Shown here piece by piece: positions 22,201 through 64,000 of a DNA stretch of 64,000 nt. Source of the DNA: Myxocyprinus asiaticus (taxonomy: Eukaryota > Chordata > Actinopteri > Cypriniformes > Catostomidae); NCBI RefSeq assembly GCF_019703515.2, contig NC_059372.1, positions 25,952,931 through 26,016,930 of the forward strand, given 5' to 3'. Position 1 is the stretch's first letter; each line of letters begins with the position of its first letter. The notes under the pieces are model-generated. The model was not told the DNA's origin, made no database searches, and saw nothing but the letters and a program-made list of their open reading frames with translations. Made by a program: the position numbers and the translations under genes.

Positions 22201-25200
22201 ATTTTCACACACAACAGTATCTAGAGTTTACTCAGAATGGTGCCAGAAACAAAAAACATCCAGTACGGACGGAAACGCCTTGTTGATGAGAGAGGTCAAT
22301 TTAGAATGGCAAGACTGGTTCGAGCTGACAGAAAGGCTGCGTTAACTCAGATAACAACTCTGTACAACTGTAGTAAGCAGAATAGCATCTCAGAAAGCAC
22401 AACACGTCGAACCTTTAGGCGGATGGGCTACAACAGCAGAAGACCACGTCCGGTTCCACTTCTGTTAGCCAAGAACAGAAAGCTGAGGCTGCAGTGGGCA
22501 CAGGCTCACCAAAACTGGACAGTTAAAGACTGGAAAAATCTCGATTTTTGCTGAGGTACATAGATGGCAGGCCCACTGCAGCCTCAGCTTTCTGTTCTTG
22601 GCTGACAGAAGTGGAACCCGACGTGGTCCACAGAAATTCTCCAAGAAGCTTGGAACATCCTATCTGCCAACAACCAAGAAAAACTGTGTCCAGGTGTACC
22701 TAGGAGATTTGGTGCTGTTTTGAAGGCATTGGTGGTCACACCAAGTATTGATTTAGCTTTTTCTTTTTTCTTTTTTTTTATGTTTACTGGACTTTGTATG
22801 ATGATAACTGATAAATGAAAATTATTTATGGCATTATTTTTTAATTATTTTACATCCTCACTGTGCAATACTTTTCTCAAATATCCTAAAACTTTTGCAC
22901 AGTACTATATATATAAATGAATCAAACAACTATTATTAAAAATGAGATACCAAAGTTATTTTATTGGTTATTGTTGATGATTGAACTTTTTAAGCTGGAT
23001 AAGATGTTTAAAATGAACAAATATTTTGTTTAAAGGGTATCAAAGCTTCACCTGTATGGATTGCCCCAAACGTTTCAGTGCAGGGGTCTTTACTGGTGTT
23101 ATGATGCCAGTGACTGAAGCACTTTTGTCTACTGGCTTGACTCTTTTGTTACAAGGACCCTAAAATGTGGGCAAGAGCAGAGAATAAGGGTTCATATTAC
23201 AATAGAGTTTCTATTTCATTAAAACAAGATGTTTAAGCATGGAGCATGAGATATAGATGTATAAGAATGCATCATATTCACTAAAACTGAGAACATTAAC
23301 CAAACACAATTTTCCACAGACACTCTGGCTTTAATTTTCATGCATATCTTCCAACTGAACATCTGAATTCACTCTGACTCTCACTTCCGTCCTGATGTTT
23401 TGAAGAATACAAAGGTAAACAGGATAGATAATTCTTGTTTTAAATAGAAAAGAGAGGTATTCATGTCTATACCTCAGAATCCTGTATGTGGTCATTGATG
23501 GGAAAGTCATCATCTTCCTGGATGAGATGTGTAATGTAGCACAAATATCAGTAAGAGAGCACATAACCACAACCAGTGAGATGAAAGACATATGATAAAT
23601 GAAACGATTTATTCTGCAAAATATGGCTAATCAGTAAAAACAAAACATAGCATTTGTTTAGAACAAAGTTAAATACGGAGAATGTATTTTAAGAACAAAG
23701 TTAACTGACACATACACTACCAGTGAAAGATTTGGACATGCTTGGCATGAATTAATGTTTCTCATTGTTTCTCATTGGAACAGACCTCGAAGGTCTGAAG
23801 GTATTTTCTTAAGTGCTTTAAATTAGTTTAACAGACAAATGTAAATTGTGTCTACATATTAATTTCTCCAGAAACCAAATGTACCTTCAATAGAGACTTC
23901 TTACAATTTGCAAAAATACTGTTGGAAAAGCATCCGAGGTGGCACCTCATGAAGTTCGCTGAGAGAATGCCCAGAGTGTGAAGAGCTGTAATCTAGACAA
24001 AAGGTGGCATCTTTGAAGAAGCTAAAACACAAGATGACTTTACTATTTTTCTAAAATGTGGATAGTAGTAATAATAAAGAATAAGCTGTTCTGTCCAAAC
24101 TTTTGACTGGTAGTGTACAGACACCTGACACAAATCAATGTTAATACAGTACAGAAAGTCATAACGAGCCAGTATCGCTCAGAGAGACAAAGCAGATAGC
24201 TATGAGAGCGTGTGTGAACATAGAGTCTTCTTTCCAGTCTGATACAGGAAACGAAGTTGTAAAATGTCAGCTTTTTACTCATAGCTGAGCTCAAGTTGCT
24301 TCACTTGGTCTCTGACTGCTGTAACCTTTCATCTTGAAACAGTTCTATGAATTATGAGTGCTCTCTTTAGCACTGTAGATGTCTTGTTTAGTTGAATTGA
24401 AAACAGTGCATTGTTAATGCAGTCATTGGTCTCAATAAGTTTCCATTAGAGAACACAAACAGCTTAAAGAGACAGAGAGCAAACAACACAGCCAAAAGAA
24501 AGTGACAGACAGACCACTTTCACCATGCGAGACCCCTCCAGAAAAGTTTGTGTAACAGCCTATTACACACTAAGTTAAATAGTTATGATTAAGCTGAGGT
24601 TTGTACATTGGAACTTCAACCCATAAGAAGACCGTGCTAAGCTCAACACAGACTCAGAACTGCCAAGGCATGAAATATTCAGGCTTTTTTTCATGCATGC
24701 TAAAAATGGAATATTCGAGAATCCAGTCTTCCATGAGACCATTACAAAACTTTTGACATACTGAGATCAGACATGGTTGGATCTTGACATAGATAACTTA
24801 CGCAGTCCTCCAAGATTCTGACTGAATTCTCTGCATCACTACTTGGGTCTTGTTTTCTTTTCTTCTGCTCAGAAAACCAACAGATAACACATTGGTGTCC
24901 CTCAATGGAACAAGGCCTATATGACCTGTCTATCAGAATTTGTTGGATAAGATGAAGGACGGAAATGAATCTCACCCCAGCAATATCTGAAAGGTTGGCA
25001 CAAGTGAGGAGTCTTTCTCGATGAACAGGAGACCTGCATGAGAACATAAAGAGGAATTATGACATAAAAAAGATGAATATATGACCTTATGAAGAAACGT
25101 ATCTGCTGATTTCACAAAAAAATAAAATAAATAAAAAATAAATCAACACTACATTCATATCTATTCGTGCTGTCATTTGTAAATAGAAATGATTGAATTT

Positions 25201-25360
25201 ATAAGCTTCAGTTGCTTGTGAGAATGACACTGAGACATAGAAAGGTCTGAAATTCTTAGTTTGAACAACTTTTAAAGTCTTGTCCAAAAATAAAAATGGC
25301 ATACCAGGAAAGTGGTGAATCAATCTCCGTCTCTTCAGGCTCCATCTTTGCCTCTCTCAT
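10224..25360 (-). CDS. net1: NET1-like RhoA guanine nucleotide exchange factor
   Basis: A Dbl-family GEF that loads GTP on RhoA. Thirteen coding exons join in phase: 25305-25360, 24802-24925, 23473-23517, 23052-23159, 20167-20331, 19539-19601, 19366-19462, 19207-19283, 11970-12227, 11418-11588, 11058-11250 and 10224-10471; the second exon (24802-24925) is the least certain. That lists twelve clear blocks, about 534 residues against 596 in human NET1. A basic KKRKQD motif (24.8 kb) resembles the NET1 nuclear-localisation region. The DH domain runs from KEIKRQE through LLDQKKQD and [13 protein letters not shown]. The PH domain includes CHGELK, YRQPLP, GSFRGAF and [12 protein letters not shown]. 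The N-terminal NKRVKPV and GQSIQ motifs favour NET1 over its sister ARHGEF3. The start is the ATG at 25358-25360 or the in-frame ATG five codons on. The C-terminus ends EMPDT and lacks the ETLV PDZ ligand of mammalian NET1. Confidence 0.87.
10927..10972 (-). mobile_element. Orphan Tc1-type inverted end
   Basis: 'taagtgtccaaatactttg' followed by 'tggggccactg' is the inverse of the terminus at 8110-8150. It lies in the last net1 intron (10472-11057). No transposase is nearby. Confidence 0.5.
12343..16736. mobile_element. Foldback element with long arms, interrupted by a LINE
   Basis: Arms of about 200 bp, beginning 'aatagttcacccaaaaatg' on the left, recur inverted at 16456-16736. An inner inverted pair lies at about 15480-15590 and 16345-16445. 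TTAA stands at both outer junctions (12339-12342, 16737-16740). Without the LINE at 12551-15460 the element is about 1.5 kb. No transposase is seen. Related ends occur at 37534, 54870, 57051 and 58392. Confidence 0.75.
12551..15460 (+). mobile_element. CR1/L2-group LINE, degenerate
   Basis: Flanked by a 7-bp duplication, aatactt (12544-12550, 15461-15467). The plus strand encodes an APE endonuclease part ([44 protein letters not shown]) broken by stops. After an apparent internal deletion near 13670-13780 there is a reverse-transcriptase part ([47 protein letters not shown]). The 3' end has a 'gcaataaagctgattctg' tail typical of L2-like elements. It cannot encode a full protein. The clade was assigned from the tail and the RT style, not a tree. 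Confidence 0.85.
17027..17585. mobile_element. Probable TIR MITE
   Basis: 'atgctgcgtctgaaaccgc' on the left and 'ggatattcggatgcagcg' on the right are imperfect inverted ends. The interior carries repeated 'cagtatgt' and 'catact' motifs common in such fish elements. No coding capacity. Confidence 0.45.
19020..19172 (+). mobile_element. tRNA-derived SINE with conserved teleost tail
   Basis: An A box in 'tgtagctcaacaggtagag' and a B box in 'gggttcacatcc' are followed by the 'gctttggataaaagtgtctg' module seen at the 3' end of many fish SINEs. It lies 34 bases below net1 exon 19207-19283, in the intron. Confidence 0.82.
20451..21957 (-). mobile_element. Tc1-like element B with IR/DR ends
   Basis: Outer ends (cagttgaagtcagaagttta...) plus inner direct repeats near 20645 and 21735 give the two-repeats-per-end structure of the salmonid/cyprinid Tc1 group. 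TA flanks both sides (20449-20450, 21958-21959). Minus-strand transposase pieces include an N-terminal HTH ([19 protein letters not shown]) and a [20 protein letters not shown] end, broken by frameshifts. Not expected to be active as it stands. Confidence 0.9.
21960..22556 (+). mobile_element. Tc1-like element C, 5' half
   Basis: The start 'cattcaccgaccacttatta' follows the TA at 21958-21959. Plus-strand transposase N-terminus: [34 protein letters not shown], then after a frameshift [16 protein letters not shown] and [11 protein letters not shown]. It stops abruptly near 22552 before the catalytic residues. A second member of the family is at 61179-61735. Confidence 0.82.
22442..22628. repeat. 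58-bp inverted repeat of transposase sequence
   Basis: 22442-22499 and 22571-22628 are inverse with about two mismatches, around a 71-base spacer. Both encode the same transposase segment of family C. Confidence 0.9.
23715..24115. mobile_element. Short Tc1-type MITE
   Basis: 401 bp with inverted ends (cactaccagtgaaagatttg / caaacttttgactggtagtg) and TA on both sides (23713-23714, 24116-24117). No open frame. It lies in the net1 intron 23518-24801. Confidence 0.85.
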
Positions 25361-25882
25361 AGCATCTTCAGATGTTATGAAAAGGAACTCCAGCAAATAC
25401 AAGAGTATTCAATTAAAAATCTTCAAAACACCTGTCCCAACTTTTCAGAGAAAGAGAGATAAAGACAAAAAATATTTGATGTGCTCTCTCTCCGAGCCCT
25501 CCCCTCTTCCTCTTACACTTGCATGTCTGAAACCACATCCTGTGAAAGAAAAAAAAAATGCTTCCTGTTGTTAGGCAGAATGAAGCAAAACCACGGCTTT
25601 AACAGTAGACATCTCTGAAATATCCCCGACTCATACCAGTGACTTCTTGTGTAATTATGGCAACCTGAACATTACTCCATTACTGTAGAGGAAATGGAGT
25701 TGTTAAACCAAACCTTCTGACCCATTTCTGTAAAAAAATACAATAATGTAAAACTGATTAGATCACGCTTCATAAATTTGGCTTGTTCAGTAGTGCCAAG
25801 AGGTCCAGTACCTCTACAAACAACTTTGTTGACAGAAAATATTACATGAAGTGGCAAAAGCACTTGAAAGATAATAACTTAG

Positions 25883-26150
25883 AGATTCTGTGATGTGATG
25901 AAAGCAAAACTGATCTGACCTCAGCGCAAACTTAAAACAGCACACCATCCAAAATATGAAGCATAGTAGTGGCAGCATTATGCTTTTAGGATTGCATCTA
26001 AGGGGAAAAGGCAAGCCAAGTAGCCTTTGCACATTTAAATACTGCATGTGCAGTAGTTTGCAAGGGCAGTGGCACTCACAAATGCATCCCATCCAAATTG
26101 GAGCAATTTTTTCCAATTGTCTAAAATTCTATGTCAGTATTCACAATCTC
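25883..26150 (+). mobile_element. Possible Tc1 transposase fragment
   Basis: 'atgaagcatagtagtggcag' followed by 'cattatgctttt' reads MKHSSGSIML. It resembles the glycine-rich box of Tc1 transposases, with degenerate similarity on both sides. No inverted ends were found. Confidence 0.3.
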
Positions 26151-26698
26151 ACACTAACCCAAACTCGGTCCCCGTTAAGCTGGCTCAACACTAACAGACT
26201 CAAAACAACTAGTTTTGGCTGAGGGTCACACATGCTGACTGTTTTGCCGAGATCTTTCTCTCTCTTCAGTCAGAGGTATGACTTTCCAATTAAAAATGGT
26301 GAAGGGGTGACACACAACGACTCACCGCAACTATCTCTCCCTTACAAAATAACAAGAGTTATTTGGGGCGTTTTCAGACCTGTAGCTTGCTTGACTGTTC
26401 CGAAATGGGTTAAAATAGTTACAATGTTGCATTTTCTTCATGGTTCGGTTGGCTTTCACAAGGTTATATTTTAAAATGCACCAAAACTATAAAATGTCCA
26501 TCAAGGTTATTTTTATCTGTCATTAGTTGCAGAATGACAGAATCACTATGGATTTTAATCAGCGTTTGTGATGATATGCAGATGAGTGTGATAAAAAAAG
26601 TTCAGATCAGCTTGTCATCTTGTCGGTTCTTCTCAGTGACAGAATGATTTTTTCAAACAAAACCGGTGTCTTTTCAGTGCTTGAAGCCATTAACTCAG

Positions 26699-26929
26699 TG
26701 TGACGAGGAGGAGGGCGTGGCCGGGCCGTGAGGGTGCACGCCGGCGCTGAATCAGCGGGAAAGCGAGATAAAGGGGAGCCTGAGACGCCAGTTCGTGGGA
26801 CACATGCGGCCGCACTACGTGTGTCTGTGTCCTTATGTTTTATGTTGTTTTAAGTTCATTTATATCATTAAAGTTTATGTTGACTGTTCAGCCAGTTCCC
26901 ACCTCCTTGCCCAGTCTTTAACTGTTACA
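26699..26929 (+). mobile_element. Solo LTR, 231 bp
   Basis: The sequence starts TGTGACG and ends GTTACA, and is flanked by the 5-bp duplication ctcag (26694-26698, 26930-26934). It is GC-rich on the left, and has an ATTAAA polyadenylation-like signal about 60 bases before the right end. No gag/pol sequence is nearby, so this is an isolated LTR left by recombination. Confidence 0.7.
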
Positions 26930-28404
26930 CTCAGCAGGGAGTCCCGACAGTCAAGTAAATAACCCCTCCCACTGAGAGGTGCTAATGGGCGCTCTGTCTC
27001 CCTGGCCGGTGATCATGTTAATGAAGCTAACACCTGAAAATCATTGGAAAAATCAGCTAGTGTAGAGCCAGCTTTACTAAACTAAAGGGGGTTCTGAATA
27101 CTTGGGTAAACAACTGCAGATTTATTAGGCCTTATTCATAAAACACAAACATATTTCTGTTTAAGTCATAAATCATCCGTATGTAAATTTTGCATAAAAT
27201 TTAATACGGCAATATACATATGAATGGGTTTATGTACTATTTACATTGAAATTCATTCAGTATGTGAATGAGTCCCAGTCACTTTACGCCAATATAATTT
27301 TTTTATAATTTCAGTATAATATCTGAATTGACAAACTTGTTTGTGTTGAGAGGCAAAACGTCTCATAAAAAATAATTATGGTTCAATTAATAAAAATCAA
27401 TCTGGATGGGAATCGTAAGAAAGTAGACAATTATGGTCCCATTTGATTCCTTAACTGCTACATCAACAAATCTTATTTTGGAGATAGAAATATTCCTATT
27501 AGAAAGAATTTCAATATTAATTGCATTTACTGCCAGCAGTCAGTTGCCCAATGATGAGATCATTTCAGATTTCAACAGAGCAGATATAATAAATTAGATA
27601 ACACAATTCTTGCAAAAGGCATGTTTACAGTTTTAAAACTTTTTAGAGGCATAAATGTAATCTGATAAGTGGTCCTAACTATGTGGGCTATTAATACAAA
27701 ATTTAGGACAAACAAAAAATGCAAAAACATATCACTTGTTTTTATAAAATTCCACTGATTACAACAAATCTTGGTTGATTTCAAGTTGGACATGATGGAA
27801 TTCATATTTCAGGTCAGTGAGAATAATGCAGTACCCGCTCTGACTAGTGTGTAAAAGTTTTTGATTCACTAAAAAGTTGTCTCAGAGTCATTTATTCATG
27901 AACCATACTAAACTGGTTGCGCTGTGTTCCACGTTGTAGTTCCAAAAGAACCAGCTCATAAGAGTCATTCGTTAGGGAGTCAGACGGGACTTGACGTGTT
28001 TGTGTTTCACGTCGGAGATTCAATAGCAGGGCAGCATTGAATAGTGTTGCAGGAAACATGACAGTGTTCTGTCCGCACCAAAAATGCACATCCATGAACC
28101 GTTAACAGAACTGAAAGTCATGAAAATCATACAATTATTATAAATGTTTTTTAATGGAACCATTTCTAAGTAAGAACCGGTTCTCGGTTCCCAACACTAA
28201 TAATAAAATGAAGTTTAAGAGGCTGAACAGTTTTTATAAGTGACTCCACAGCAACAAGGCAATGACCTTAATTGAAAATGTACAGTTCACTAACAAAAAT
28301 CCTTAAACGTATATTCTTAACCACCAGTTTGATTAGCTGCAGATTATTTCTATTAACATTTTAGACACATTTTAAAAAGAAGTCACAAAGAAAAGACAAT
28401 AAAG

Positions 28405-29342
28405 CAAGAAAACTTTTTCAACTTTATTCACTAACATACTAAGTGCTCCCATTACAGATTAAAATCACCTTTTTACTGTAATGTTTTTTTTTTCTTTTTT
28501 TTTTTTCTTGAGTTTAACACAGTAGAAAGAATACAGGGTTTATGTTCTACAAGGTGTACACCAGAAGTCTGCCAGAAATAAAAATAAAAAAGGAAAAAAG
28601 TTATGTGCAATTTCCTGATCCCCAACCCTTATTGAAGCCAGATTGGCAAAGGGATATTCCCACTGGGCCTATGGGAGAGCAGGAGTTTAATCAGTGGACC
28701 AACTTGCTTTGGCAACTTGGCCAATAAGAGCACTACATCAGCATTTAAAGTGACAAGCCAAGGCAGTGATTTGAAAATAAAATTTAAGCAATTAACAGTT
28801 TTTTTGCCTCCAGTTTTTGGCATTCATATTTTTCCAATTATTATTCCAATCAACATGTTCAGAGATAACTTTCAATTGCAAAGCAAGATGGTGCCCACAA
28901 ATATATCATGAGGGCAGGAACAGAGCAGTGTAAAAAAAAATAAATAAAAAAATAAGTATACAGTGATGGGCAGTATACAGAAATTCATTCACTGAAGCTT
29001 TGTGTTAGAACAATCAGCTTCAATAAGTTACAGCCAAATATATCACATGCACCCCATCAACATGTATTGTCCATTCCTGAAGTTAACCAGCTTTTTCAAG
29101 ATAGAATTAAAATTTTAATCATACCCTGAAGTGCTCAGCTAATAGGGAAGAGGGTTGTTTGAGATCTAGGTTAAGGATAATACTTATATCATCCAATAAC
29201 TGGTTTAAAAAATAATTACTCCCATTCCTGTTGATTTCTCTTTGGGCTCTCCAAGCATACTGATACTCTCCATTTAGCGCCACATCCCCAGTGGGTCCCC
29301 TCTCCCTCCACCAACCTGTCCCTCTCCACCCCAAGAACCCTC
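28405..29342 (-). other. uba1: Probable uba1 3' UTR
   Basis: The stretch follows the uba1 stop codon on the minus strand, has no coding signal, and runs to a minus-strand AATAAA at 28423-28428. Mapping of the transcript end would confirm it. Confidence 0.6.
28423..28428 (-). terminator. uba1: Polyadenylation signal AATAAA for uba1
   Basis: The plus strand reads tttatt, which is AATAAA on the minus strand, about 915 bases after the uba1 stop. Other copies exist in AT-rich DNA, so the choice rests on position. Confidence 0.5.
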
Positions 29343-63278
<33,936 letters not shown>

Positions 63279-64000
63279 CTGCAGCACAGAGGGAGAGAAA
63301 GAGATCAATGCTGAATCACTCAGCCTGATGTCCACAGCACAGCAAATCTTATGTAATTAAACAGAATACAGTGAGCACCAAACCATTTTCTCATTACCAG
63401 ACCTATGTACTGGTTTTTGGCATGATATTTCCATTAAACAGTTAATCTTATGTATAAAATTGCCTAGTCTCAGCCACAGATGGCATACCCACAGACCATC
63501 TGATACATTTTGCACACAAAAATTTGCCTTCTCAATATCACAATCTGACTGGCTGGTTTTACAAAAGTATCAGGATTCAAGTCAAGGTGCGAGTGAGGCT
63601 TTATTCAGTCTGCAGGTAAACTATGTTGTCTTACAAGCTCCCAGACTGCTAGAATGAGCGCTTGAAAAAGGAAGAACTAGTCACTGGAATTGTTTGCAAG
63701 GTTTGTGGCATTCATTAACAGTGTTCAAGAGAATGAGAAATACAACTTTTTAAACAAGCCTGTAATTTGTGCTTTTCTATTGTCATTTTTCACATTCATA
63801 GCATGTCATATTAATAAATCAAGATGAGTCTCTGCTCTTTATTCATATTCTCATAGCTCCGTTTCTACAGACACCTGGTGCATTTACAGTGCCTGTTTAC
63901 TTCTGACTTCAGAGATGAGACCCAGCTACATTTTGTATTATTGAATGTAACGTTCTACTTGAAAATTAAGGTAATATAGGAGATGTGGTCAAACGGTTAA
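63279..64000. other. uba1: uba1 intron, next exon not in window
   Basis: The exon ending just before residue SDADELV of uba1 was looked for on the minus strand and not found before 64000. The stretch is AT-rich and unassigned. Confidence 0.6.

Larger units (their letters stand above)
20391..22902 (+). mobile_element. Tc1-like element A, split by two other Tc1 elements
   Basis: The left end 'ctgtgcaaaagtcttagg' (20391) and right end 'cctaaaacttttgcacag' (to 22902) are inverse and flanked by TA (20389-20390, 22903-22904). The left fragment is 20391-20448. The right fragment starts near 22629 and keeps a readable transposase C-terminus ([28 protein letters not shown]). The middle is occupied by elements B and C. 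Confidence 0.82.
25361..28404. other. net1 upstream region / uba1 downstream region
   Basis: Contains the net1 5' UTR and promoter side, a possible Tc1 transposase fragment (25883-26150), a solo LTR (26699-26929) and AT-rich sequence. No CpG-island-like stretch was seen beside the net1 start apart from the GC-rich LTR. No further gene was recognised. Confidence 0.45.

Noticed and set aside
24840..24925. Acceptor immediately before the KKRKQD codons of net1
   Set aside because: It would put the preceding exon (25305-25360) out of phase or create a stop. The acceptor ending at 24926 keeps phase, though the resulting extra residues are unconfirmed.

Overview
The window looks like teleost nuclear DNA, most probably cyprinid. 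Genes are split into short exons with GT-AG introns. The non-coding DNA is AT-rich and full of Tc1/mariner elements, foldback MITEs, tRNA-derived SINEs, two kinds of LINE and long (TA)n and (CA)n tracts. The lineage is inferred from repeat types recalled from cyprinid genomes. No bacterial, organellar or viral genes, CRISPR arrays or functional tRNA/rRNA genes were seen.

Three host loci lie head-to-tail on the minus strand. (1) 1234-6193 is a usp21-like ubiquitin protease segment. It keeps the catalytic-Cys exon but carries an in-frame TGA at a conserved Trp position and an apparent 2-nt frameshift, so it is called a pseudogene or decaying copy. A further exon-like ORF at 7872-8061 has compatible splice phase but is not recognised. 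(2) 10224-25360 is a NET1-type RhoA guanine-nucleotide exchange factor (DH-PH) in 13 coding exons, about 534 residues. (3) 29343-63278 is the C-terminal two thirds (706 residues, 16 exons) of uba1, the ubiquitin E1. It has the adenylation domain, the catalytic cysteine (codon 57408-57410) and the ubiquitin-fold domain, and its 5' part lies beyond 64000. UBA1 activates ubiquitin and USP21 removes it; NET1 acts in Rho signalling. Nothing in the sequence shows shared regulation.

Most of the remaining DNA is transposable elements, often nested. An intact-looking Tc1 element with perfect inverted ends and an open transposase frame sits at 6368-7615. One NET1 intron holds a LINE inside a foldback element inside an older repeat (12299-18556). 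Another holds three interlocked Tc1 families (20391-22902). A 22-kb uba1 intron (29719-51683) holds a Tc1, two inverted copies of one TIR element (the second invaded twice), another Tc1, a further TIR element, and a Tc1 split by a 5.1-kb L1-like LINE with a 14-bp target-site duplication.

No clearly new biological system was found. The strongest leads are the possibly active Tc1, the lesions in usp21, and several insertions whose empty sites can be read within the window, including CAGGG-ended elements with unusual 5-6 bp duplications.
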